Below, piece after piece: positions 24,391 to 37,448 of a DNA stretch of 64,000 bases. The notes under the pieces were generated by a model that ran no database searches, had not been told where the DNA came from, and saw only the letters and a program-made list of their open reading frames with translations. Source of the stretch: Chelonoidis abingdonii (taxonomy: Eukaryota; Chordata; Testudines; Testudinidae). The position numbers and the translations under genes are program-made. The stretch covers positions 129,118,915 to 129,182,914 of the forward strand of contig NC_133771.1 in the NCBI RefSeq assembly GCF_003597395.2, in the 5' to 3' direction. Positions within the stretch are counted from its first letter, which is position 1. Every line of letters starts with the position of its first letter.

Positions 24391-25379
24391 AGAAGTGATT
24401 GGTAATTCATACCATTGGCTCTTGGAATGGCAGTGGTAATTTTGCTGTCCTTAGATACCCAACACATAAATCACTATTTTCCTTCCAGCTTAGTGTAAAA
24501 AACATCTATAACCACAAGTGAGATTTTGAAGCACTGGGTCTCACCTCTATCTCCTCCTTCCATCTGGTTAGAAGTGAGGCTGTATTCTGTTCTGTTTTTA
24601 ATCAGGACTGATCATATACAATACATAATTAGATCGCACAGTGTATTTTTGGTTTGGGGCGTTTTTGCTGCAGCTTCTGCTAGCAGATCACATCCTTATT
24701 TCACACTTGCTTGTCAGGTGCCAGCTCTACAGGCAGAGGTGAACGTGGCCAGAGAGTAGAATACAAGTTTCCATTGCTTAGATCAGGGGAGATGACAGAT
24801 AACATGATCCTGACTTCCGAAAGTCATGGACAGCTCTGAGACTGGGTAACCTGAGCTGTGACTTGTGCCAATCAGAGAACAACGACACTTGGTGGGTTTG
24901 TAGCACAGACATAGTTGGGTGGGGTTTCATTCTTTGAATATTTTTCCAATTGGCGCTATATTGGATTCAAATTCCTTTAACCTCGGAAGGATATTCAATG
25001 TGGATGTGGGGAATGGCTTGGGAGCATAAGAGGCTCTTTCTTTCATTTATCAGACACAGTTAGACAAAGGAAAAACAGGCTGATTTCAAAGCTGATTTTA
25101 TGTGTTTGAATTTTTGGATGGAGAAGAGATAAGGCCTTGAGTTAGTCTTGAATTATGTCATGAAGACTGTGATATTCTAGGGTTTTATTGCTTCCAAGCT
25201 GTATACTTTCCTGCCCTTTCCAGGGTTCTGATTTCATCTCATCACATGACTTTAGGAAAGTCAAAACTCTCTTATCAACAGGTTTTGGTAAACTTCAGGG
25301 AAGCTTCTAATTTGTAATGTTTGTTTCCAATGGATTTTTACAAAGGTTCATCCTCATCCAAATGCCATTGCTGTTGTCT

Positions 25380-25480
25380 CAGAGGTTCTCAAAAGGTGGT
25401 CCATGGAGGTCTGTGGATAAATGACTAGTGACAGGGCATCAGCTTCTCTATTCGGTCTTCAGATGCTAAATTACATTAAA
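25380..25480 (+). mobile_element. Possible hAT fragment (one end only)
   Basis: CAGAGGTTCTCAAAAGGTGG with GGTCCATGGAGGTCTGTGG resembles the left end of a hAT family I remember from reptiles. No matching right end or target duplication was found. Confidence 0.35.
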
Positions 25481-26489
25481 AGACACTAAACATACATGAA
25501 ATATCTTCTTTTACCATATAAGCAATTGTGGTCATTGCCACAGGGCTGGTATGTGATTGTGACTATTGAGGAGGGGATCAATGTACCTGGGAATGGGAAA
25601 GTCTCTGTGTTAAAATGCAATCCACGCCACGAATGCCCTAGCTCATGGTGTTCCTCCCACGCAGTATAGTCCTGTGTTGATCCAGGCTTGATTTACATAG
25701 TAAATCTTATTGTGAATTTATAGACTGTGGATTTGTAGACTTTGAAGGAAGGATTGTACCAGGCTATTTATTTAAAGGCTTTTTTCACGGCTTTTGAGAT
25801 GTAATACCTTATGTACAAAAATCCCTGAGTGGCAGCAGCTCTACAAGCACGCGATACTTATAATACATTTCACATTATCAATAAAATGTTGCAAGACATG
25901 TCATAGAACTAATTAACATAATTGTAAATTATGGGTCCAAGTCTGACCTGTCTGCTGATAGATTAGGAGCCAGGCTTGGATTGTTAAACAGTAGTGGGAG
26001 GCTCAGGGCGTCACAAAACAAAGTGTTTCAAGTGCAGCCTTGGTATTTCACCACTAGATCAGATAGAGCATACCTTGAAAGTGAGCAGAGCAGACACTCC
26101 CTTTTCAAGTTAAAAACAGTAAAAGTGTAAATCATTATTGACTCCTCTTCTTGCGCCATTTGTAATAAACATTGATCCTGATTGTGATTCAGGTTGTTCC
26201 CAACGCCCTGCATTGCCTGCAAGAATAAGTGTTTTACCCTCCTCTGATACAAACATTAAAACTAAAATGTTTTGAACCCCCAAGATGTCTAAACAGAAAC
26301 AGCATGATTGTGTAGCTGTAACACTTTGAATGTTTGCCTTTAGGCCCTGATTTTACATCAGGATCTGCTAGTCTGAACTTCTGGCTGGTGAGAGTGTAAA
26401 TATTGACATACATGGATTTGTAAGCTCATTTCTTGTGTACTGTCTGTGAAGTACCTTGCACACTTCTGCATGCTAGAAAATAATGTATT

Positions 26490-26706
26490 GAGTTTATATA
26501 ATGCTTTCTATCAAAGACCATGGCACCCTTTAGAAATGTTAGCTACTTTAGACCTTAAAACAGCTGGGTGGGGTAGGAAGCATTATCCTCATTTTAGTAA
26601 TGGGAAAACTCAGAAGCAAGAGCAAATAAGTGACTAGCCTGAGAATACATGGGCCAGTGTTAGGACCAAGAATAAAACCCTGATCTCCTGACTCCAAGTC
26701 CTATGA
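26490..26706 (-). mobile_element. MIR/CORE-SINE copy
   Basis: Plus strand shows the reversed order: CATTATCCTCATTTTAGTAA, GGGAAAACTCAGAAGCAAG, AAGTGACTAGCCTGAGAA and AAAACCCTGATCTCCTGACT. It abuts the CR1 at 26718. Confidence 0.75.
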
Positions 26707-26717
26707 TTTCTCCTGAA

Positions 26718-27235
26718 ATCATAGAACCAAAGGGTTAGGAGGGACTGCAAGAGTCATCTAGTCTAACTTCCTGTCAAGATGCAGGATTTGTTATGTCTAA
26801 ACCATCCAAGACAGATGGCTATCCTGCCTCCTTTTGAAAACCTCCAGTGAAGGAACTTCCACACCCTCCCTAGGCAGATTGTTCCACTGTCCTACTGTTC
26901 TTACAGGTAGGAAGTTTTTCCTGAAATTTAATCTAAAACTGCTGTGCTATTGTTTGACGTTGCCTCTTGTCCTGCCCTCTGTGTCAAGAGAGAACAACTT
27001 TCCTCCATCTGTTTATGGCAGCCTTTCATGTAACTGAAGACCACTATCATGTCCCCGCTTAATCTCCTCTTTTCTATACTAAACATAGCCTGTTCCTTCA
27101 GTCTTTGCTCATATGGTTTTCATTTCATCTCTTTGATCATCTTTGTCGCTCGCCTCTGGATCCTTTTCAGTTTCTCTACATCCTTTCTATACGTTGGTGA
27201 CCAAAATTGGACACAGTACACCAGGGGAGGCCTTT
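26718..27235 (-). mobile_element. CR1 LINE 3' copy, 0.5 kb
   Basis: The 3' end (plus strand ATCATAGAACCAAAGGGTTA) leads into GTCATCTAGTCTAACTTCCT and the CR1 3' region. Coding remnants on the minus strand include YCVQFWSPTYRKDVEKL near 27190 and QRRATKMIKEMK just downstream. The 5' end is lost at about 27235. It is a different, more diverged CR1 type than the copy at 10547. Confidence 0.85.
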
Positions 27236-28074
27236 CTCCTGATAGCGGGATGAAATAAGATACATCTCCCCCAGACCTGCCTATTTTAAAAAAAATATTT
27301 AAAAAACCCTTCTTTGAGGATCTGAAATTTTGGGACAACTCTTGTTCTGTCTTGTTTTCTGCTTCCTGTTCCTAGCAAGGACACTAACTAGAAGTGCCAG
27401 CCCCACTGTCCCAGAGAAAGTCTCCTCTTGCAGCATTTCTATTAGATCTCTGAATCAAGCATAGAATTAGGACCAAGAGAGTAATCTTGCATTGACCAGG
27501 GACATTGTGTAAAACATGTGTCCAGTTGGTCAGTAAGCCAGCATACACCACTGAGTTGTTAGTAATGTTTATTCTCCTGAAGTGGACAGTCTTTTTGCTG
27601 TTGATAAAAAAGTAACTTAGTCCCTCACAGGTCAAATTAAGAGAACACAGACATGGACTGTAATCACAACTCATTCTCTATCCCTGTGCACTGATCAGTA
27701 ATAATTACCTTTTGGGAGGAGGTGGAGGGAGATAACCTCAGAGCTTTTCAGGTTAATTATTTCTCTGCCGTGCTCCATAAAGACACCAGTATTTTAATAA
27801 CAGCAACCTTTTGGTGCCAAAGATCCTTTGAGACTTGAAATTGGCAACAACAAAATAGCATATATCTGTAGACAATAACAGTATAAATCATCGCACTGGG
27901 AAAAAAATGATATAATTTTTTTTTCAAGTTTAAGAAGATCCACTTTTACTCCTACAAGCTCATACACTAAATAAATCCCGGCACCAATAAGTGCACCTGT
28001 CAGGCTTCCACTGAGGTTTCCTGTCTCTTTATGTTAACCTTAACGTTTATTATGCCTAAAACGAAGAGTATCTG

Positions 28075-28330
28075 ATTGTCAAGAAGCCAGAATAATGACA
28101 TTTTGTGCCATTATTCTAATGTGTTTTTGCTGTGCATTTCCTTTAATTATTTGCATGAATAATGTCATTATGCATTCATGCCAATACAATGCTGATAATT
28201 AATTTAAAGGAAGGCAATTTCTTGATGATTTTGATGTCAATGTTAATAGCAATATCTGATAGTCGATCTGTGTGGCGCTGACATAAATTTGACTTTTAGT
28301 GCATGAATGCCAACACAAACAGTGCCCCAG
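28075..28330. promoter_or_regulatory. Candidate conserved non-coding element, homeodomain/POU-rich
   Basis: This unique-looking AT-rich stretch contains AGAATAATG and its exact inverted copy CATTATTCT (28089-28117), an exact octamer ATTTGCAT (28149-28156), GCATGAATAATG facing CATTATGCATTCATGC, and AATTAATTTAAAGG. Dense TAAT/ATTA and octamer words without transposon features are typical of developmental enhancers. This is inference; conservation cannot be checked here. Confidence 0.3.
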
Positions 28331-29620
28331 AATTGCACTGGAGAAAAATAAACATCCACTGGGTAAAAACATCAGTGGAATCCCTCTCCTGAACGTTCCT
28401 TGATTATGAGTTTCAAAGCTCCGAAACAAAATCCTGGTCCCTAGACCTGTTTCATGTCTTTTTTTTTTGTTTTGTTTGTTTGAAATCATCTTGACAATCT
28501 GGCTTGAAGAAGTTCAAAATATATAAATAAATAAATAGCATGCAGTCCTATGTATTAAAGTGGCACATAAATTTTATATATTAAAAAAATTAAGCTCATG
28601 TATCAGATTTAGTTTCTTCTTTCTGGTACCAAAAGCCTGACCTGCATTCCATACCCAAAACTCCTACTGAAGCCAGTCAAGGAATGCAGGATTAGCCTGA
28701 GCATGAACTTTACTCGTTCTCTGAAGTTTCCAAAGCTCACAGGATTTTGTGGTTACACAACTTACCTGAATGTCAATACAGTAGCATTTGTGTGGGAGCT
28801 GTTACTATTAATACCAATAAAAAATGAAAGATGTGCAATATATTATAAAGTTATGCAAAAATCTGTAGTCAGCACACCTACTTTAGGCTTTTTAGGGTTG
28901 CAAGAGTGAATATAGATGTGTGTGTGTCTATACAAGTGAATACATACACTTAAGTATTATGATAATAAAATGAGTACACTATAAAATGCACATTCTGCAT
29001 CCAGTGTCCCTGTACTTTGAAGATCTCTCAAGAAGTTTATAGGGAATTTTATTTACCAGTTAAATATTTTAGCACATCTTGCTCTTGGTAAATGTATTTG
29101 AAACAAATTATGGTAGCTATAATATGGTTGTTATTGTTTTTATTTTTACAAAAGCAAAGCCATAGTCCATAACACAGAACCTGACATGATGTTTATTCCC
29201 ACCTGTTTCAGCCAGTTAAATATAGATAAAATGTTAAAAACAAAATTGATCCTGTTATGCATTGCAGCCTGTTCTCCATGTAGCTTTTCACCAATGTTAT
29301 CCACTGAGTGACTGCACGCTTCACCCTATATGGTGAGGAGATAATTATACAGTCTCAATTAGACTCTCAATCGCTGGAGTATAAACAGCTAGTGGTGCAG
29401 AACCAGCTCATATGCCTTTACAGTTGCAGTAACCTTTCTTTTAACTTTAACTTCCACAGGCATATCATTCATGGCCATATAAAAACAACTCCTTCTCTTC
29501 AAGATTGTATGACCTGATTCCTTCTGGTATTTTCATATATATCTAGAACAGAAGAACATTTCACGTGTTTATTCCTCTGCTCCCCCACCCATCCCAAAAA
29601 AGCAAGCAAAGTTAGACACT
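28331..29620. other. No gene recognised
   Basis: AT-rich, with a short (TG)n tract at about 28917-28926. No recognised transposon or exon. Confidence 0.4.
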
Positions 29621-29730
29621 GAATCTGCAAAGGGTGGACCCTTATAATCTGCCTAGCCCTACTGAAGTTAAGGGGGCTCTGTCCAGGAGTAAGTGTCCAT
29701 GATTTTGTGGATCCATTTGCAGGATTGGGC
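29621..29730. repeat. Palindromic repeat of ~110 bp
   Basis: The left arm has GAATCTGCAAAGGGTGGACC and the right arm has TGGATCCATTTGCAGGATTG. The centre holds CTACTGAAGTTAAGGGGGCT. The ends match those at 6333-6437. Confidence 0.5.
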
Positions 29731-31462
29731 TCATAAAAGACCAGTTTGAGAAAATGAAGAGGTGATGAAATATCAAAGCAGCACTGTTAGATGAATCATT
29801 TAAATGGCTTTGCTAAATAATTCCCAATTGAGGCTAACTTTGGACCTAAGGTAGAGCTGTCCTAGAGGTGTGCAAAACATACAGATGTATTGGGGGACTC
29901 TGGTCACTCAAGACATCTGGGGCCACTTTCATAGGCTCATTCCAGCCAATTGGTGGTACCGCAGCTGCAGCTCCTCCCCTTCCCCGCCCCATCCACTTGC
30001 CTGCTGCCGCTGCTGAGCTAGGAGCTGCAAGTTGGTGCCTGCCACATAGAACTTAGAGGTTCCCAGGAATCCCAGCAGAAGTGGCTTCTGCTCCAGTCCT
30101 AGGTTGAGTCTTCTGGTGAGGCCCAGAGACTGTAGGAAGAAGGGGAAGGGATATCATTCCATCAGGGAAAAGAAGCCAGGGGAAGTGAAAGGAGCAGGTC
30201 TGCAAGGGGAAAGTGGCTTGTTAAATATAGGTGGGGAAAGAGGGGCAAGAAGCCTGCTGGGGCAAAGGCAGAAGGATACTGACTGAGTCTGCAGGGAGAA
30301 GTGAGCAGGACAGAATTGGGTTGCGGAAGGGGATCAAAGAATGCCCCTTCTGCAAGTGGAGGGGAACTCGCATCTATGGGTCCTGGCTGAAGAGAGGGAA
30401 GGAATGGTAAAATTTTGCTTTCCTAGCATGTTCCCCTCTTTTTCTAAATCCCATAGAAACCCTTGCATCTTGGAAAGAGACAGGAAGCCAGGCTGTCATT
30501 CCCCAAATTCTAATCCCACTTGACAATAATCTGTTTGGGGAAACGCTGGGTCAAAGTTGGGTCTGAAAATGATCAGAGATGAAAAAATGCCTTAAAGGGT
30601 CTGTTTCCCTCCAAGTGCAGAAGGTCCTCTCTGGTACCACAGCAACCACATTCCCCATACCAGCCCCCAAACCCTCCCAACCCAGATCCATCAATGAGCT
30701 CTGCTCTCCCTAAGGAAAAAGAACTGACTATCCCTGATCTCTGGGATAGGCACCCAGAGCACTGGATGGGCACCTAAACATGTATTTTACAATTTTGATT
30801 AAATAAACACAAATACTATGGCTCCAAAATATAGCTCCTTTCACCCCACAGGTTCCATAATAATTTTCCAAAATGAAATACACACAGCATGCCTGTGATG
30901 GAGGGTGGCAGCCAATCAGCTCACAGCATTCTGTAAAACAGCCTGGAGGCAGGAGAGAAAGGGAAAGGTTTAGCAAAGGACACAGGGCAAACCTGTTCTT
31001 TTATGCACAGTGCCATAGAATCCTCTATAACTACACAAAGCAGACAGGCCCATGAGTTGGGAACGACCTGTGTGGTATTTAATGTCACTACCATGGAAGG
31101 ACGAAGGGTTGAGCTGAGCCTGCCAGCATTTGAACTTTTGGTTCAAGGGACTCTAAATAAATAAACTCATGTTAATACAATAAAGGCATCCCCATCCGAG
31201 AGAGAAAACGAACCATTCATCTCTCTGCTGATGTGATACTGCTAACGAATAATGAATCACATTTTTTTTTAATGGCTAGTTGATTAAAAGGTGGAGTTTA
31301 AAAAAATAAACAGTTGGAGTTACTTTTCTCTTCTTTCTAGGCTCCAGAAATCCAGGCATGAGAGCTGGGGAAGTGGAGAAATCACAAAGAACAGTTTATA
31401 GACATGCGACAGCAGCCAAAGTACGAGTATGTCTGGGACAGTTATTTGACAGTTATTTTAAA
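29731..31462. other. No gene recognised; GC/purine-rich patch
   Basis: From about 29940 to 30420 the sequence is GC- and then purine-rich (GGGGAAG and AGAAGGGG words), with several short open frames and no recognised domain. The rest is ordinary AT-rich sequence. A decayed transposon is possible for the GC patch, but no ends were found. Confidence 0.35.
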
Positions 31463-31588
31463 GTCAAGCCTGACTTTAAAAACCTCTAAGAAGGAGATTC
31501 CACCCCCTCCCTAGGTAACCCTTTCAAGTGCTTCACTGCCCTCCTGGTGAAACAGTGTTTCCTAATACCCAACCTAAGCCTCCCCCAT
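31463..31588 (-). mobile_element. CR1 internal fragment, both ends missing
   Basis: The plus strand TTTAAAAACCTCTAAGAAGG and CCCTCCCTAGGTAACCC, then TCCTAATACCCAACCTAAGC, match the corresponding part of the CR1 at 10547-12358. It stops at CCTCCCCCAT. The usual CR1 3' end is absent, unlike normal truncated inserts. Confidence 0.8.
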
Positions 31589-32439
31589 AGGAGGACTGGC
31601 TTGTGAAAGCAGGCATGGATGGGATATCCTTATCCCCCTGTGAGCCCTGATTACTTTTGCAGCAGCCCCTTGGGGCCCCTGGAAGCTGCTGTCATATATG
31701 CATAGGCCTGGCCTGGTACCCAGATGGCCCCAGGATCAAGGGAGCAGAAAGGTGCCTGAAAGGACATATCAGACACATCCCTCCTAACTGTGCTAAGGAC
31801 TGCTCAGCCCATAGTCCAAAATCTCCCCAGTGTACAAATACAGAATGCTCAACAGCGAAAAACAGCCTGTGTTTAACAATGTGCATTCTTCATCAAGGGA
31901 TGGGGGAGAGAGAAAATCCACTGCACATTTACTTTGGACAGTTTTGAGCTCAGTGGTGTGACTACATGGATGTGCTGTAACTGCTTTTGGTCCTTCATGC
32001 AAAAGTTGGTTTCTGCAAAGGTGGTAATTAGTCAGTATGAAGCCTCGCTACTAATTACAACATGCATTGTTTCTTTCCTTGACAGCTAAGTTCAGGCTGG
32101 TTATTAACATGAAGAAAACTTTTGCCTTGAAAGTCGTATTGCTCTCTCCATCCCTCAGCATTCTATTCCCCTCCATGCCAAGCCAGAATAAACCAGTGTT
32201 GGCTCAACCGAGCTTCTTTTAGGTGCCCTTGGAGATACCGTTGTGAAAATCTCTCATCAAACCAAGACTGCAGTACATGACAGGAACTTACTTTGATAGA
32301 GAGAGTCTCTGAGTGGCCGATGGCTGCGCTGCTATAAGTCAAGTCCTGAAAAAGCTTTGCAGCAGAAACTGCATGTTATGTAATTTGGCAACTTTATGAC
32401 AAGGAGAAAATTATTGCCTCTGGTGTTTGTCGTATTAGA

Positions 32440-33110
32440 CTTGATCATGTTGAATTCTCTTTGTATCCATTTGGATGTCATGCACTGCAGAACTCAATAG
32501 GAATTCCATTGTAACTGAGCAGTAATTAATGCCCATTTATTACAGTGGCACCCATTGTTTTAACCCAATCAGTTTACTGACTAAATATACTGGATAAAAT
32601 ATGTTATCTTTTTGAGTATAATATGTATTTATAATCTGCAGTGCTTGAATACATAAAACCCTTAAAATATGCTGTGGTTGACTCCTAAATCACATGATTT
32701 TACAAGGAACTAGGTATATTTCTGGCATCCGCTTTAGACTTTCACATATACAGTATTTCCAATTGTTTACATATGTTAGAATCTCTTGCATTTAAATAGC
32801 TCATTATGCAAATATTTAGGAAATACATTGATATTTATTTCTACTATACTCTCTGTTCAATCAGTGAGCTGAGATTTTTAATGTCTAAACATTGTCCACA
32901 ATGTTGTATGTGCAGTAATGAATGATGAGTGATTATAAATGCTATACAATTATACACACACACACACAAACTACATTAAATAAATGTTATTAAGGTTGCA
33001 AAATCAAGCATGCACATGTTGGGAAATGCTAGGATTAAGGTAACCTATGCAAACTTAATTTAGCCCCTTTGTGTGTATGCATTGTGATAGTCTTTAATTA
33101 CATGATCACA
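32440..33110. promoter_or_regulatory. Candidate conserved non-coding stretch
   Basis: Repeat-free AT-rich sequence with an exact octamer ATGCAAAT at 32806-32813, CAGTAATTAATGCCC, CATTTAAATAGCTCATTA and a second octamer-like CCTATGCAAACTTAATT at 33046. An (AC)n microsatellite sits at 32954-32968. The motif density suggests regulatory DNA, but it is composition-driven inference only. Confidence 0.25.
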
Positions 33111-33264
33111 TGCTCCCTCAGTGCACAGGATGGGCAGTGTGCACTTAATGAGCGGCTATTCAATATTTTGTATTATCCTCTTTGTTTGATGTGTGCCCCC
33201 AGGCCTTTTTTACTGCATGCTATTCAAACTCAGCTCTGGAGATAGAATTATTAATTTCCTCATA

Positions 33265-33445
33265 GGCTTTTATATGGTGCCCATCAGTGTAAAATCTGAC
33301 TGCTTCACAAACATTGATTTATCTTCACAACATCACTGTGAGGTGAAGGGGTAGTATTATCCCCATTTTACAGATTGGAAATTGAGGCACAGAGAGATTA
33401 AGGTTAAAAGTTTCCAATAATTTTGGGCACCCAAGTGTGAGACTG
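33265..33445 (-). mobile_element. MIR/CORE-SINE copy, well preserved core
   Basis: The plus strand carries ATTATCCCCATTTTACAGAT, GGAAATTGAGGCACAGAGAG and ATTAAGGTTAAAAG. Upstream, TCACAACATCACTGTGAGGT and TTTTATATGGTGCCCATC belong to the 3' part. Confidence 0.8.
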
Positions 33446-34039
33446 GATTTGGATAAGATAAGAAGTCCCCTAGAAGTTAAACTGAATCTGATCTGAACTT
33501 TTTCCAGTTCAAAACAATCTTTTTAACTTTCCAAGGTGTTTATTTGAATGTAGCTGGGCATTTCCTGATTTTGGAAGCAGAAACAATAAAATACCATGAG
33601 AGAAGCTAGTTTTGCAATAAATCTGACCCAGACAAAACTCAGCAAATATTAGGAACCTTTTAGAAGGAAATGTGCTCCTAAGCTTTCCTATCTAAAGAAG
33701 ATCATGTAATATTTAATAAATCACGTAATAGACAGGTTTATTGGAGAGAAGACTCAGCACGTGAGTATGGCACCCAGTCAGTCTGCTCAGGCTTCTGGAA
33801 ACATGGAGTTGGTACTGCGCGTGCTCAGAGGTTTAACACAGGCAGTGGTATAGACACATCCATACAAACGTTTACATTTTCCTGCCTGCATACTCACTTC
33901 CTTACTACTCCCCTGTTTTTTATACTTATATTTCAGATTGGTTTGGATAAGCAGGTTTATCCAACCCCAGAAACATCTCTGAACTTCTTGGAGTTTTCCC
34001 ATCTGTAGAATCTTTGAACTACTGCTGTTGCTTCTGGGA

Positions 34040-34345
34040 GCCAGAAAATCTGCAATCTTGTTAAAAATACAGACCTCAGAGGCAGAAGGTTCAGGGTGAA
34101 GTCAATGTGAGTTTTGCCATTGATTTCAGTAGGACCAGGATTTCACACTTGGATCCTATTGCTTGGTTTGCCACAAATTTGCCATATGACCTTGGGCAAG
34201 TTCATTTCTGTGTTCCTCCATTTTCTCATCTGTAAAATGGAGAGAACATTACTTAAGGACCTCTGCAGCCTGTGTGACATTAAATTCTGTAATGTTAGTG
34301 AATTACTTTGAGATCCTCAATGAAAGGTGCTGTGAAAGTACAAAG
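34040..34345 (+). mobile_element. MIR/CORE-SINE with a palindrome fragment inside
   Basis: The CORE reads CATATGACCTTGGGCAAGTT, CTCATCTGTAAAATGGAGAG and continues to TACTTTGAGATCCTCAATGA and AAAGGTGCTGTGAAAGTAC. Within the 5' part, 34095-34145 (GTGAAGTCAATGTGAGTTTT, then CCATTGATTTCAGTAGGACC) resembles the small palindromic repeats, possibly an insertion. Confidence 0.75.
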
Positions 34346-34576
34346 TGGTGGTGTTGCACTGAGAGGATATATGTGCAGTTAAAATGGTTGGAGGATTTTG
34401 TGTGAACATTCTTGTCAGCAGCAACCTTCCTCCTAAAGTTAAGAATCTCATTCTATTCCACCCGCGTTTATTCCATTTCAGGTAAAGCCCCGAATGTTTG
34501 CACTTAAAAAAAAAATAGCATAAATAACAAGCACGTGTAAATTTCACGTGATTTTCCTCTGACCCACCGAAAATTG

Positions 34577-34595
34577 GTGTGTGTGTGTGTGCGCG
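34577..34595 (+). repeat. (GT)n microsatellite
   Basis: A run of GT dinucleotides ends in GCGCG. Confidence 0.85.
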
Positions 34596-36298
34596 AGCGG
34601 TATAATCACTGCAACTTGTAAATAGGAAATGAAGTCACAATCCTCAAAATTATAATGGCAGGCACACAAAGACACAGTTGCTGGCATGGAATTCAATTAA
34701 CAGATAGCAATCACCCTTGGGTGACTGTGTGAGGTAGAAATGTACAGGCATGCTAATAAGTAATATCTTAAAGCCAAAACGTTTATCAGCCAGCAGCCAG
34801 ACTTGGGCATGAGTGCGGGCAGACAGCGCTGCTCTAGGATATTTAATAAAACCTACTCTCTTCATTTAAGGATTTGTGTTTAATCATTTGGTAACATTTT
34901 AGGAACATCCAGGCTGGGAAACTTCTCAAACGGAACTGCTTAGGTCAGAAAACGTAAAGAGCTATTTACCGATACTAAAATAGCCAGAGGAACAGAGTGA
35001 ATTCTAGGGTGATTTAAAAAAATTTGTAGTTGTTGCCATTTTTTTGACCTTTTGAGCTTCTATGGTATGTCTGCTACATGAATCACAGCCTTATCTGGGG
35101 AAACATGCAGAAGGGGTTTATTAATTCTGGGTAAGCAAACGATTGAACTGCTGTTTTAAATAATTTTTTAGCTCTTTAGCTTGGTTTAAAGCCTGGAGCT
35201 AAAATCTTCTAGGTTCCTTGAACTTTAATTTGCATTGAATCCTGGGTGTCCAAAAGCTTGAGTCAGCCGAGAGCTTGATAATCAGTTAGAAGTCTTCATT
35301 TTAGGCCTTATTATCAGAGATATTCCTCACGCAACAACAGTGTGGTAAAACTGCAGGACTATTGTTGCATGGTAAATACCCTGTATATTTTATACACTGT
35401 TGCTTGGGGGAAAAAGATCTACATATAAAGCTGTGGGTTCCTTTAAGCAAGGCTAATTTAAATGAATAAGAAAGGTAGTAGAATCTTCCAGTAGTATAGA
35501 TGTAATGAGTGGATTTAATAGCCTTTTGGCTAGTTCTCTGGAATAAAGTTTTATGAAACAATAATGGCTCATATAGGACAAACTGAATCCAGCCAGCCTC
35601 ACAGCAACATGGTCATCATGTGACATGCTGGAGGCAGCATGTCAGTGCCATTAGCAATGGCAAGCCCCTGAAGCTGTCTGACTAGAGAGCAGATGTCCCT
35701 GTTAGAAGAACTGCTACTGCTTTTGGTGTTGACTGTGCACTGAAGAGCCAGGTTTTTGTGTGATCATAATTTCTTATTCACTCTAGTTAAACAGTGATGT
35801 AAGGCTCGATTAGGTCTTAGCCTACCCTAGTTTCTGCCAGCATGATTGGCTTTGTAGTGTCCTGTCTGCAGAAAATCTGCATGAGGAGCGAAAGGGCCTG
35901 CAAACCCCACTCCACCTTGGAAATGTTCATAGGAATGTGTGGTGCCTAAGGAGTGTGCTGATTCAGGACTCTGATGGAGTTTTGACCACACACACTGTTA
36001 AATTTCTGCTCCCTGAATGGAACAGCTGCTTCCTCTCCGCAGGGGTGCATATCCCCCAGGGCACAGGAGCCCCTCCTGCTCCTCTTGCACCAGCAGTGAT
36101 GCAGCCTATAGAGTGATTATACAGGAGGTACCATGACAATATCTTGGGAAATGAACTTTGTTCAAGAAACTCGGAGGGATATTAATGGGCTGCAGTGTAT
36201 CCCACAGCCAGCAGCCCAGGTGTGGGCTGCTGTGCAGCCATTCTGCTGCTGGCTTTAGCATAGTCCATACAGTAGGAATCCATGTAATTTCTGAATCA
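34596..36298. other. No gene recognised
   Basis: AT-rich unique-looking sequence. No exon, RNA gene or transposon end could be supported. Confidence 0.4.
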
Positions 36299-36303
36299 GT
36301 AGC

Positions 36304-37448
36304 TGTGACGTTGCACTCCATATGTTCATGGAAATGTGTTTATGAGTGTAAATATAATGTAACTGGAATATGTTTTATGCAAAAGGTCTCTTGTATGGTA
36401 TCATTACAAAGCTTTTAATCTACTAAGTCTGTTCATTCTATTTGTATGAATATATCATTCTCGTATCTGAAGCTAGAAAGTTGAAGTATTACTCTGAAGT
36501 CCTATTGTAACTATGCAAAGTGTGGGCCATTAATGGTGGCTTGGAATCTTGATGGTTCCCATTAACTAAGACACTTGGTTGTGAATGGGTGTTTACTCAC
36601 AAATCTTCCTGGGTATGTGCAGGCCAGCCCTGAAAGAATGGAGAATGAGATCATACAGTGACATTTGATCATGTCACTTGGTACTGGAATCCATCTTAAA
36701 CCTGGTGCTTTTCCATTTAGAAGGAGGAGTGAGAACCCAGAGAGACAAAAGATTCCCGCCTTGCGCCAAAGCTATAAAAGAAGTGGAACAGAACAAGGGG
36801 GGCTGCCAGTCATGAGAAATCTCCTAGTTACCACCTGAGCTGGAACTAACAAGAACTGTACCGGGGAAAAGATTGGGCCCAGACTATGAAGGAATCTAGT
36901 CTGTGAAAGAAGGTTATGGGAACACTCTGAGGATGAGATTTACCTGTATTCAGTTTCTTAAATGTGTTAGGCTTAGACTTGGGTGTTTTGTTTTATTTTG
37001 CTTGGTAACTTACTTTGTTCTGTCTGTTATTACTTGAAACCACCTAAATCTCTTTTGTTTATTAATTAACCCAGAATAAGTGATTAATACCTGGGGGAGC
37101 AACCAGCTGTGCATATCTCTCTATCAGTGTTATGGGGGTTGACAATTTATGAGTTTACCCTGTATAAGCTTTATACAGGGTAAAATGGATTTATTTGGGG
37201 TTTCCATCCCATCGGGAGCTGGGTGTCTGGGTGCTGGAGATAAGTGACTTGCTGAGCAGTTTTTGATTATAGTCTGCAGCTTTGGGGGTGTGGACCAAAC
37301 CTGGGTCTGTGTTGCAGCAGACTAGTGTGTCTGGCTCAACAAGGCAGGGTTCTGGAGTCTCAAGCTGGCAGTGGAAAATGGGCTCAGAAGTAATTCCAAC
37401 GCATCAGGTGACAGCCTCAAGGGGCTCTTTGTGACCGAACCCGTCACA
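36304..37448 (+). mobile_element. Solo LTR of an endogenous retrovirus, 1145 bp, 5-bp target duplication
   Basis: The element starts TGTGACG and ends CGTCACA, an inverted pair with the TG...CA ends of a retroviral LTR. GTAGC flanks it on both sides (36299-36303 and 37449-37453). A TATAAA box lies at 36773-36778. A 31-base palindrome (37154-37184) sits in the 3' part. There is no internal gag, pol or env sequence, so recombination between two LTRs has removed the provirus. A 5-bp duplication fits class I or class III elements; I cannot decide which. Confidence 0.88.
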
